This document shows positions 6,498 to 11,393 of a DNA stretch of 11,622 bases, in pieces. Position numbers and translations under genes: made by a program. Each line of letters opens with the position of its first letter. Position 1 is the stretch's first letter. Location: positions 1 through 11,622 of the forward strand of contig JAKAMK010000016.1 of assembly GCA_021812925.1 (NCBI GenBank). The letters are read 5' to 3'. This stretch comes from a bacterium (GTDB taxonomy: Bacteria > Patescibacteria > Paceibacteria > UBA9973 > UBA2103). Below the pieces are notes generated by a model, which saw only the letters and a program-made list of their open reading frames with translations, had not been told where the DNA came from and did not search any database.

Positions 6498-7628
6498 ATG
6501 GAACCGAAAAAGATACTAGCTGCCTACAAGAAGCAGGGTGCGCGTGTGGAGACGAAAGCGCGCACGAAGCTGAAGGGTAAAGCGGACTTCTCGCTCTGGT
6601 ACACGCCGGGCGTGGGCGTCGCGTCGACCTACCTTGCGGCGCATCCGAAGGACGCGCGGAAGATGAGCGTGAAGAAGAACTCGGTGGCGGTCGTTTCCGA
6701 CGGCTCGGCCGTCCTCGGCCTCGGCAACATCGGTCCCTACGGCGCCCTGCCCGTGATGGAAGGGAAAGCACTTATCTTTAAAGAGCTCGGCGGCGTGGAC
6801 GCGTGGCCCTTGGTCCTCGCGACGCAGGACCCGGAGGAAATCATCCGCATCGTGAAAGCTATCGCACCGAATTTCGGCGGCATAAACCTGGAGGACATAA
6901 AAGCACCCGAGTGCTTCGAGATCGAGCAGCGATTGGTCGAGGAGCTCGACATCCCGGTCATGCATGATGACCAGCATGGGACCGCTATCGTGGTCTTGGC
7001 AGGGCTCACGAACGCGGCGAAGGTCGTGAAGAAGAATCTTAAAAAGCTGCGGGTCGTCGTGAGCGGCGCCGGCGCCGCCGGCGCCGCCGTGGCGCGCCTC
7101 CTCCTCGCCGCTGGTGTCTCGGATGTCGTGCTCGTCGACAGGAGCGGCATCATCGTGAAGGGCCGTCCAGGCCTTTCGGGCCACAAGGCCGAGCTCGCGG
7201 CGCTCACGAATCCGCGCGGCGTCTCGGGCGGACTCGCCGATGCGCTTTGCGAAGCCGATGTCTTCGTGGGTGTCTCCGGCCGCGGACTCCTTACCGAAGC
7301 TATGGTCGCGACGATGGCGGAACGCGCCATCGTCTTCGCGCTCGCGAACCCGATTCCTGAAATCCTGCCGGACGAAGCGAAGCGCGCGGGTGCCGCAGTC
7401 GTCGCGACCGGGCGCTCCGATTTCCCGAACCAGATAAACAACGCGCTCGTCTTCCCGGGCATTTTCCGCGGCGCCTTGGATAAGGGCGTCTCGAAGATAA
7501 CGACCGAGACGAAATTGCGCGCTGCCAAAGCGCTCGCAGGCCTCGTCGCGAAGCCGACAGCGGCGAAAATCATCCCCGACCTGCTCGACCACCGCGTCGT
7601 GAAGACAGTGGCAAAAGCGGTTCGGTAA
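6498..7628 (+). CDS. Malic enzyme, short bacterial type (NAD(P)-dependent)
   Basis: 376 aa, matching the short bacterial malic enzymes without a phosphotransacetylase domain. It converts malate to pyruvate and CO2 in the cytosol with reduction of NAD(P). Family features are the catalytic Tyr35 in YTPGVGVAS, the GSAVLGLGNIGPYGALPVMEGKALIFK block with the catalytic Lys90, metal ligands Glu132-Asp133 in NLEDI and Asp157/158 in MHDDQHGTA, and the Rossmann loop GAGAAG (190-195). ALANPIPEI and the QINNAL segment follow toward the C-terminus. NAD versus NADP preference cannot be read with confidence. The ATG is 10 nt after a TATACT box and has no good Shine-Dalgarno sequence, so the leader is at most a few bases. 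The gene is divergent from recG and convergent with a Nudix gene. Confidence 0.95.
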   Translation: MEPKKILAAYKKQGARVETKARTKLKGKADFSLWYTPGVGVASTYLAAHPKDARKMSVKKNSVAVVSDGSAVLGLGNIGPYGALPVMEGKALIFKELGGVDAWPLVLATQDPEEIIRIVKAIAPNFGGINLEDIKAPECFEIEQRLVEELDIPVMHDDQHGTAIVVLAGLTNAAKVVKKNLKKLRVVVSGAGAAGAAVARLLLAAGVSDVVLVDRSGIIVKGRPGLSGHKAELAALTNPRGVSGGLADALCEADVFVGVSGRGLLTEAMVATMAERAIVFALANPIPEILPDEAKRAGAAVVATGRSDFPNQINNALVFPGIFRGALDKGVSKITTETKLRAAKALAGLVAKPTAAKIIPDLLDHRVVKTVAKAVR

Positions 7629-7682
7629 TCGCGCGCGTTGCGCTCGACCGTGCGCGCTGTCCGGAATCCGCTCGCGAGGCCA

Positions 7683-7727
7683 GTGTCGGTTTTGCGCAGC
7701 TCCGCAAGGCTGTCTTAAAACCGACAC
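7683..7727. terminator. Long inverted repeat between convergent genes, possible bidirectional terminator
   Basis: A perfect 11-bp inverted repeat (GTGTCGGTTTT at 7683-7693, AAAACCGACAC at 7717-7727) encloses 23 nt with a weak inner CAGC/GCTG stem. It lies between the convergent malic enzyme and Nudix genes, as expected of a shared terminator. However, the T-run is inside the stem rather than after it, so it is not a canonical intrinsic terminator in either direction. The rest of the 143-nt gap shows nothing I can name. Confidence 0.5.
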
Positions 7728-7771
7728 GCTTCGCTTCTTCCGGCCAGCATCGCCCGGCCGTGCTTCCAGCG

Positions 7772-8209
7772 CTAATCGCGCTGCACTGCTTCGCGCACCC
7801 GCTCAAACACGGTCGCGAACCACGCGCGGTCTTTCGCGTCCTCGAGCGAGTCGGCGACTTCGCGGAACGGTTTCCAGACCGCGTCGAGAATCTCGTGTGA
7901 TGGCGCCAGCTCCGCATGCGCTTTCGCCGCAAAGAGGAACATATGGATGACCTTTACCTCGTCGTCATACGAGCCGTCCTTCCTGATGCCCGGCCGCTCG
8001 TAGCTGGCAAGCTCGTCGAGGTACTCGAGCTCCGTGAGTCCCGTCTCCTCAGCTATCTCACGCCGCGCCGTCTCCTCAAGCGATTCGCCCGCTTCGACGC
8101 CGCCCTTCGGGAAGAACCAGTCCGTGCCCGGGCGGTTCCGTACGAGCGCTATCGTGCCGTAATCGCCGAGCACGATACCGCCCACGCGTTCTGTCTCAGG
8201 TGTCTGCAT
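7772..8209 (-). CDS. Nudix hydrolase (MutT-like)
   Basis: 145 aa from this start. It has a complete Nudix box, G36-x5-E42-x7-R50-E51-I-A-E54-E55-T-G57-L58, which binds Mg2+ and cleaves nucleoside diphosphates linked to a second group. The preceding WFFPKGG strand is typical of MutT and Ap4A-hydrolase-like members; the exact substrate is not readable. An ATG 9 nt further upstream (8218) is in frame, but it overlaps a TATCAT box (8222..8217). If that box is the -10, transcription starts near 8209, and the internal ATG 7 nt after the box is the start of a leaderless mRNA. The gene is divergent from a 73-aa membrane protein and convergent with the malic enzyme gene. Confidence 0.9.
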   Translation of the reverse strand: MQTPETERVGGIVLGDYGTIALVRNRPGTDWFFPKGGVEAGESLEETARREIAEETGLTELEYLDELASYERPGIRKDGSYDDEVKVIHMFLFAAKAHAELAPSHEILDAVWKPFREVADSLEDAKDRAWFATVFERVREAVQRD

Positions 8210-8216
8210 CGGCGGC

Positions 8217-8222
8217 ATGATA
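8217..8222 (-). promoter_or_regulatory. -10 box of the Nudix gene (TATCAT), leaderless spacing
   Basis: TATCAT on the minus strand, 7 nt before the ATG at 8209. Its last bases overlap the alternative upstream ATG, which argues against that start. The layout nearly matches the htpX promoter (TATCAT, 6 nt, ATG). Confidence 0.5.
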
Positions 8223-8243
8223 CCCGAATTTTCCCGACTGTGA

Positions 8244-8278
8244 ACCCCTTACCACTTTTGCAGAAAGTGGTAAGGGGT
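8244..8278. repeat. Perfect 15-bp stem-loop between two divergent genes
   Basis: ACCCCTTACCACTTT (8244-8258), loop TGCAG, then the exact complement AAAGTGGTAAGGGGT (8264-8278). Both neighbouring genes begin here and read outward, so it is not their terminator. It could be a repetitive extragenic palindrome, a small insertion, or an operator upstream of the Nudix -10 box. Confidence 0.75.
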
Positions 8279-8329
8279 GACGTCGCTATCCACGGGAGGC
8301 ACTGCAGCCGCGCGCGCGATGCGGTACGC

Positions 8330-8363
8330 TATATCGCACGGAAGTCCTTTGTGTTCTGGAGGT
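8330..8363 (+). promoter_or_regulatory. -10-like box and Shine-Dalgarno of the 73-aa gene
   Basis: TATATC at 8330-8335 could serve as a -10, giving a leader of about 25 nt. GGAGGT (8358-8363) is a strong Shine-Dalgarno sequence 4 nt before the ATG at 8368 and fixes that start. No -35 box is evident. Confidence 0.45.
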
Positions 8364-8367
8364 CAGT

Positions 8368-8589
8368 ATGCGGAAGTTCATTCCGTACAAACGTCCGTTC
8401 ACGCACCTCGCGTACGTCGCGGCGGGCGCCCTGCTCGCCGTAACGATTGAGGGGCCGATCCATCGAGGCATCGATCGCATCCCGATCGAAGGGAAATTCG
8501 GCTGGGGGCCGGAATTCGTACTCTTCGGCATCGCGCTCGTGTGCGGGCTCGTCATACATGGGCTCCGGACCTGGAAAGAGGACCGGTAG
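8368..8589 (+). CDS. Small two-helix membrane protein (73 aa), unknown function
   Basis: I do not recognise a family. The N-terminus is basic (MRKFIPYKRPF). A first hydrophobic helix spans about residues 13-28 (HLAYVAAGALLAVTIE), a polar hairpin containing GPIHRGIDRIPIEGKFGWG follows, and a second helix lies about 48-66 (EFVLFGIALVCGLVIHGL). The protein ends in a charged tail WKEDR. By the positive-inside rule both ends probably face the cytoplasm. Support for the gene is the GGAGGT ribosome binding site at ideal distance and the membrane pattern in this frame. A strong hairpin follows 8 nt after the stop. It stands alone between the divergent Nudix gene and lemA. Confidence 0.75.
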   Translation: MRKFIPYKRPFTHLAYVAAGALLAVTIEGPIHRGIDRIPIEGKFGWGPEFVLFGIALVCGLVIHGLRTWKEDR

Positions 8590-8597
8590 CCCCAAAG

Positions 8598-8622
8598 CGC
8601 CCGCGGCCCATGGCCGCGGGCG
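8598..8622. terminator. GC-rich 11-bp hairpin after the 73-aa gene, abutting the lemA promoter
   Basis: CGCCCGCGGCC, loop CAT, then the exact complement, starting 8 nt after the stop of the 73-aa gene. No T-run follows directly; GAGTGCTATACTTTT follows instead. It probably ends or pauses transcription of the small gene. It also lies exactly where a -35 element of lemA would be, so it may affect lemA as well. Confidence 0.55.
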
Positions 8623-8627
8623 AGTGC

Positions 8628-8633
8628 TATACT
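8628..8633 (+). promoter_or_regulatory. Extended -10 box of lemA (TGC-TATACT), leaderless spacing
   Basis: TATACT with TGC directly before it (an extended -10), ending 6 nt before the lemA ATG at 8640. This predicts transcription starting at or next to the A of the ATG. No -35 hexamer is possible without overlapping the preceding hairpin. Confidence 0.65.
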
Positions 8634-8639
8634 TTTGGT

Positions 8640-9200
8640 ATGACTATCACCACCATAGTGCTTGTCGTCGTCATCCTAGTGCTCGGGTGGCTGGCGTTCG
8701 CCTATAACGGCCTCGTTTCGCTCCGGAACCGCGCAAAGGAAGCGTGGGCGGACATCGCCGTGCAGCTGAAGCGCCGCTATGACCTCATCCCTAACCTCGT
8801 CGAGACCGTGAAGGGCTACGCGGCGCACGAAGCGGGCGTTCTCGAGCAGGTCACCGCCGCGCGCACGACCGCCATGCAGGCGACCGCGCCCGCGGACAAG
8901 GCGCAGGCGGAGAACGCGCTTTCCGGCACGCTGAAGTCACTCTTTGCCGTTGCGGAGAACTACCCGAACCTGAAAGCGAACGAGAACTTCCTCCAGCTGC
9001 AGCGTGACCTCACCGACACGGAAGACAAGATTCAGGCGGCGCGCCGCTTCTACAACACGACCGTCATGGCGCTCAACACCGCCGAGCAGGTCTTCCCGAC
9101 GAACCTCTTCGCCGGCATGTTCGGATTCCAGCCGATGGATCTCTTCGAGCTCGGTGCGGAGGACGCCGCAGCGAACGCGCCGGTGAAGGTGCAGTTCTAG
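8640..9200 (+). CDS. lemA: LemA family protein
   Basis: 186 aa, typical length. LemA proteins have one N-terminal membrane helix and a helical, mostly coiled domain; their biochemical role is not settled. Here the helix is residues about 4-22 (TTIVLVVVILVLGWLAFAY). The family core NGLVSLRNRAKEAWADIAVQLKRRYDLIPNLVETVKGYAAHE follows, then a helical bundle with ENFLQLQRDLTDTEDKIQAARRFYN and the C-terminal FPTNLFAGMFGFQ segment. The start is chosen because it begins the membrane helix and lies 6 nt after an extended -10 box. The next gene starts one base after the stop, so the two are one operon. lemA and htpX are neighbours in many bacteria and are close together here, separated by two genes. 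Confidence 0.96.
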   Translation: MTITTIVLVVVILVLGWLAFAYNGLVSLRNRAKEAWADIAVQLKRRYDLIPNLVETVKGYAAHEAGVLEQVTAARTTAMQATAPADKAQAENALSGTLKSLFAVAENYPNLKANENFLQLQRDLTDTEDKIQAARRFYNTTVMALNTAEQVFPTNLFAGMFGFQPMDLFELGAEDAAANAPVKVQF

Positions 9201-9201
9201 C

Positions 9202-9702
9202 ATGGCGGTGCCCGTGCCGAACGACCGCGAGCTACATCGCATCGCGGTTACGGGCATTATCTGGAAAGAGGAGAATGGCGTGCGGCGCTACCTCGTGACG
9301 AAACGCGCGTCGCACAAGAAGGCGTGGCCCGGGAAATGGACGGTGCCGGGCGGCGGGCTCGAGGTGAGCGACTATCAGAGTCTCGCGCCGTCCTACCAGA
9401 CCGGCGGGAATCCGCAGTGGTATGGCGTACTTGAGCGAGCGCTCCGGCGCGAAATTCGCGAAGAGGTCGGGCTCGAGGTGGAGGATATCCGCTACCTGCT
9501 CGACCTCGCCGCGACGCATGAAGGTCTCGCGCCGCTCCTCGTGCTCTCTATGTACTGCCGGTACGTGTCGGGAGAAGTTGAGCTCGACGAAGACGCGACA
9601 GAGTTTGCGTGGGTGACTGCAGCGGAGGTAGGGCAGTATGATTTCATCGCCGGTATCGCAGACGAGATACGCGAAGTAGAAAAACGGTTCGCGCAAAAAT
9701 AA
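9202..9702 (+). CDS. Nudix hydrolase with an interrupted Nudix box
   Basis: 166 aa. The N-terminal strands (IAVTGIIWKEENGVRRYLVTKRA) and PGKWTVPGGGLE (43-54) are typical Nudix. The catalytic helix RREIREEVGL (82-91, Glu84, Glu87, Glu88) is intact. Between the glycine turn and the helix the canonical GX5E half is replaced by a longer loop (about 54-75, SDYQSLAPSYQTGGNPQWYG), and the first conserved Glu position is Gly75. I recall similar loops, ending in W-Y and followed by a leucine-glutamate helix, in CPR Nudix proteins, so this is probably a lineage family rather than a broken gene. Substrate unknown. It starts one base after lemA, so translation is probably coupled. A strong hairpin follows 3 nt after the stop. 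Confidence 0.92.
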   Translation: MAVPVPNDRELHRIAVTGIIWKEENGVRRYLVTKRASHKKAWPGKWTVPGGGLEVSDYQSLAPSYQTGGNPQWYGVLERALRREIREEVGLEVEDIRYLLDLAATHEGLAPLLVLSMYCRYVSGEVELDEDATEFAWVTAAEVGQYDFIAGIADEIREVEKRFAQK

Positions 9703-9740
9703 ACAACGGCCGGAGCCATATATTTCAATGGTCCGGCCGT
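9690..9740. terminator. Bidirectional terminator between convergent genes
   Basis: A 9-bp perfect stem ACGGCCGGA / TCCGGCCGT (9706-9740), extended by CCAT/ATGG with one bulged base, encloses an AT-rich loop. On the minus strand it is followed by TGTTTATTTTT (9705 downward), a good U-tract for the 101-aa gene. On the plus strand it follows the Nudix stop at once but has no U-tract, so termination there is likely weaker. Confidence 0.8.
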
Positions 9741-9747
9741 CGCCGAA

Positions 9748-10053
9748 TCAGCTTCTCTGCCAGATCGCTTTGGCGAGCATCGTGGACGATTGGTCCATGC
9801 CGGAGAGTGCGAGCCTGGCGCCCAGGACACCTACTGCTATCGTGAATGCGTTTGCTCCGAGCAGGGCGTACTGGTGCGTGACCAGTGCCGTGATAAGAGC
9901 GGATCCGCCATCGAAAATGATGACCCAGGATCCCGCGGAAAGCGAAAGGAGCAAGAGTCCTAGGGTAGCACCCGCAACTCCCCGGATGACCCGGTCAGTC
10001 ACACGAGCTGCCGTGGCGACATGGCGGAGAAGCGTTCCAGATACAAAGAGCAT
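9748..10053 (-). CDS. Small membrane protein (101 aa), unknown function
   Basis: I do not recognise a family. The N-terminal part (1-25) is amphipathic with Arg residues (LLRHVATAARVTDRVIRG). Hydrophobic segments follow at about 26-47 (VAGATLGLLLLSLSAGSWVIIF) and 63-84 (ALLGANAFTIAVGVLGARLALS), with a weaker stretch between at about 51-59. The C-terminus is short and polar. The start is supported by a Shine-Dalgarno sequence AGAGG (10067..10063) 9 nt before the ATG and by a TTGACA box upstream. The 3' end is supported by a textbook terminator. It is divergent from htpX and convergent with the lemA-Nudix operon. It may be related to membrane stress given its neighbours, but that is inference. 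Confidence 0.72.
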   Translation of the reverse strand: MLFVSGTLLRHVATAARVTDRVIRGVAGATLGLLLLSLSAGSWVIIFDGGSALITALVTHQYALLGANAFTIAVGVLGARLALSGMDQSSTMLAKAIWQRS

Positions 10054-10080
10054 GTTTCCAAACCTCTTTATTTCAAGTAT

Positions 10081-10109
10081 TGTTTAACATAACGTATGGC
10101 ATTTGTCAA
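10081..10109 (-). promoter_or_regulatory. Promoter of the 101-aa membrane protein gene
   Basis: A perfect -35 TTGACA (10109..10104) is followed after 17 nt by TAAACA (10086..10081), a weak -10. TATGTT (10091..10086) is an alternative. This gives a leader of about 20-30 nt containing the AGAGG ribosome binding site. It differs from the -10-only promoters of the housekeeping genes in this window. Confidence 0.5.
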
Positions 10110-10112
10110 GTA

Positions 10113-10143
10113 GGCGCGGGCGGGCCGGAGGCCCGCCCGCGCC
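10113..10143. repeat. Perfect 14-bp GC hairpin between divergent promoters
   Basis: GGCGCGGGCGGGCC, loop GGA, then the exact complement. It lies between the -35 of the 101-aa gene (3 nt away) and the -10 box of htpX (8 nt away). No gene ends here, so it is not a simple terminator. It may insulate the two promoters or act as a binding site. A similar GC hairpin precedes the lemA -10 box at almost the same distance. Confidence 0.75.
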
Positions 10144-10151
10144 GCATTTGG

Positions 10152-10157
10152 TATCAT
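10152..10157 (+). promoter_or_regulatory. Extended -10 box of htpX (TGG-TATCAT), leaderless spacing
   Basis: TATCAT preceded by TGG, ending 6 nt before the htpX ATG at 10164. Transcription is predicted to start at the ATG. A longer open frame exists upstream (from 10080), but it runs through the hairpin and promoter and has no family similarity. Confidence 0.6.
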
Positions 10158-10163
10158 GGCGGC

Positions 10164-11069
10164 ATGGACATATACGGGCAGCGCGCGAGCAACATCCGAC
10201 GCACCTGGGCGCTCGTCATCGGCTTTCTCGTCGTGGTCATCGCGGTCGGCTACGCGTTCTCCTGGTACTACCAGAGCCCGGCCATCCTCTACGTCGCCAT
10301 CGTGCTCGCGGTCGCGACGAACTTCTACGCATACTGGGCCTCGGATACGCTCGTGCTTTCCATGAACCGCGCGCGGCCGGCGACCCGCGAGGAGTTCTTC
10401 GATTTCTATACGGTAGCCGAGAACATGGCCATCACGGCCGGCCTGCCGACGCCGAAGCTCTACGTCATCGACGACCCGGCGCCGAACGCGTTTGCGACGG
10501 GCCGCGACGAGAAGCACGCGGTCATCTGCGCAACGACGGGGCTCCTTTCCATGATGAACCGCACGGAGCTCGAGGGTGTCATTGCGCACGAGATGTCGCA
10601 CGTGAAGAATCGCGACATGCTCCTCATGACGGTCGCGGTCGTGCTCGCGGGATTCGTCGCCATTCTCGCGCAGATCTTCCTGCGCATGTCGTTCTGGGGC
10701 GGCGGCCGGAGGAGTAACGACAACGGCGGCGCCCTCCTCGCCGTGCTCGCGATAGTCGGCATCATTCTCGCGCCCTTGGCCGCGAAGCTCATCGAGCTCG
10801 CTATCTCGCGCCGCCGCGAGTACCTCGCCGACGCTTCGGGCGTCCTCCTCACGCGCTACCCGGAAGGGCTCGCCTCGGCCCTCGGGAAGCTCGGCAGCTA
10901 CCAGGGCGCCATGCAGCACCCGAACCTCGCGACCGCGCACCTCTTCATTTCTGACCCCTTCGGCGCGTCGAAAGAGAAAATCGGCTCCTCGGGCTGGATA
11001 GAGCGCCTGTTTTCCACACATCCGCCTATTCCGGACCGTATCAAGGCAATCCTCGGCCACACAGCGTGA
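10164..11069 (+). CDS. htpX: HtpX, membrane zinc metalloprotease
   Basis: 301 aa, close to E. coli HtpX (293). HtpX (peptidase family M48B) cleaves misfolded membrane proteins and overlaps in function with FtsH. Two N-terminal membrane helices lie at about 14-34 and 39-57. The zinc motif HEMSH is at 142-146 in IAHEMSHVKNRD. Two further hydrophobic segments are at about 153-173 and 189-208. The third zinc ligand is Glu219 in REYLADA, with Asp223 also conserved. The C-terminal part ends in STHPPIPDRIKAI, the usual HtpX tail motif. All catalytic residues are present. The start follows a leaderless-type -10 box and precedes the first membrane helix. A small gene begins 23 nt downstream and may be cotranscribed. 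Confidence 0.97.
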   Translation: MDIYGQRASNIRRTWALVIGFLVVVIAVGYAFSWYYQSPAILYVAIVLAVATNFYAYWASDTLVLSMNRARPATREEFFDFYTVAENMAITAGLPTPKLYVIDDPAPNAFATGRDEKHAVICATTGLLSMMNRTELEGVIAHEMSHVKNRDMLLMTVAVVLAGFVAILAQIFLRMSFWGGGRRSNDNGGALLAVLAIVGIILAPLAAKLIELAISRRREYLADASGVLLTRYPEGLASALGKLGSYQGAMQHPNLATAHLFISDPFGASKEKIGSSGWIERLFSTHPPIPDRIKAILGHTA

Positions 11070-11092
11070 TAGAGTGACATCGGGACCATAGC

Positions 11093-11299
11093 ATGGGGAC
11101 GACGATGACTATCCTCTCGGCCGTTACGACTCTTTCGGCACACAAGAGAAAGAAGGAACTCACTGAGTTCGAGCGCATGCTCAACCAGCAGCCCGACAGT
11201 CTCTTTGTGCCCAAAGACGGTGATGGCGAAAAGAAACCGAGAGCCTCTTGCCGATTTGCAGTCATTGCGAACGGCAAAGTCGTCGCTAAACAGTTTTAG
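11093..11299 (+). CDS. Small uncharacterised protein (68 aa)
   Basis: I do not recognise a family. It is highly charged and soluble: a helical N-terminal half (SAHKRKKELTEFERMLNQQ) followed by a basic/acidic turn (PKDGDGEKKPRA) and a C-terminal strand-like end (CRFAVIANGKVVAKQF). The ATG at 11105 is an alternative start (64 aa) with GGGG 6 nt upstream; neither start has a strong ribosome binding site. Base composition is less GC-rich than in htpX. It starts 23 nt after htpX and ends in tandem stops TAG TAA, followed by a Shine-Dalgarno-like sequence and a terminator, which supports a real transcript end. Moderate confidence. Confidence 0.6.
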   Translation: MGTTMTILSAVTTLSAHKRKKELTEFERMLNQQPDSLFVPKDGDGEKKPRASCRFAVIANGKVVAKQF

Positions 11300-11300
11300 T

Positions 11301-11316
11301 AAAAGGAGGTGTTCCA
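11301..11316 (+). promoter_or_regulatory. Orphan anti-16S (Shine-Dalgarno-type) sequence without a start codon
   Basis: AAAAGGAGGTGTTCCA lies right after the tandem stops of the 68-aa gene. It matches the complement of a 16S rRNA 3' tail over its whole length: AAGGAGGTGATCC is the common form, and GTTCC would be exact for tails ending GGAACACCTCC. No ATG, GTG or TTG lies at a usable distance, and the terminator follows. GAGG and AAAAG within it can also pair with the terminator 3' arm CCTC (11335-11338) and the run CTTTT (11342-11346). Confidence 0.55.
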
Positions 11317-11317
11317 G

Positions 11318-11346
11318 GAGGCGGCCACGTGCCGCCTCTTGCTTTT
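11318..11346 (+). terminator. Intrinsic terminator after the 68-aa gene
   Basis: GAGGCGGC, loop CACGT, GCCGCCTC (11318-11338), an 8-bp perfect stem extendable by two more pairs, followed by TTGCTTTTC. It lies 18 nt after the stop codon and should end the htpX-68-aa transcript. Confidence 0.8.
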
Positions 11347-11361
11347 CTGCTATGGACGTGC

Positions 11362-11389
11362 TATAGTATTTACGAATGTTCAGGGAGGG
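11362..11389 (+). promoter_or_regulatory. Extended -10 box and Shine-Dalgarno of the last gene
   Basis: TGC-TATAGT (box 11362-11367) predicts transcription from about 11374, giving a leader of about 20 nt. GGGAGGG (11383-11389) lies 4 nt before the ATG at 11394 and selects it over the upstream in-frame ATG at 11376. Confidence 0.6.
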
Positions 11390-11393
11390 TAGC

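Noticed and set aside
7060..7092. GGCGCC-rich near-palindromic repeat in the malic enzyme gene
   Set aside because: It encodes the Gly/Ala-rich Rossmann loop with GC-rich codons, so protein constraint explains it.
8541..8639. N-terminal extension of lemA
   Set aside because: It overlaps the 73-aa gene and the hairpin, and the LemA membrane helix begins right at the ATG at 8640.
10080..10163. N-terminal extension of htpX by 28 codons
   Set aside because: It would translate through the GC hairpin and the TATCAT promoter and adds residues not seen in HtpX; the start at 10164 fits the family and the promoter.
11352..11366. ATG at 11352 as the start served by the orphan Shine-Dalgarno sequence
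   Set aside because: It is about 40 nt away, beyond the terminator, and is followed by a stop after four codons.
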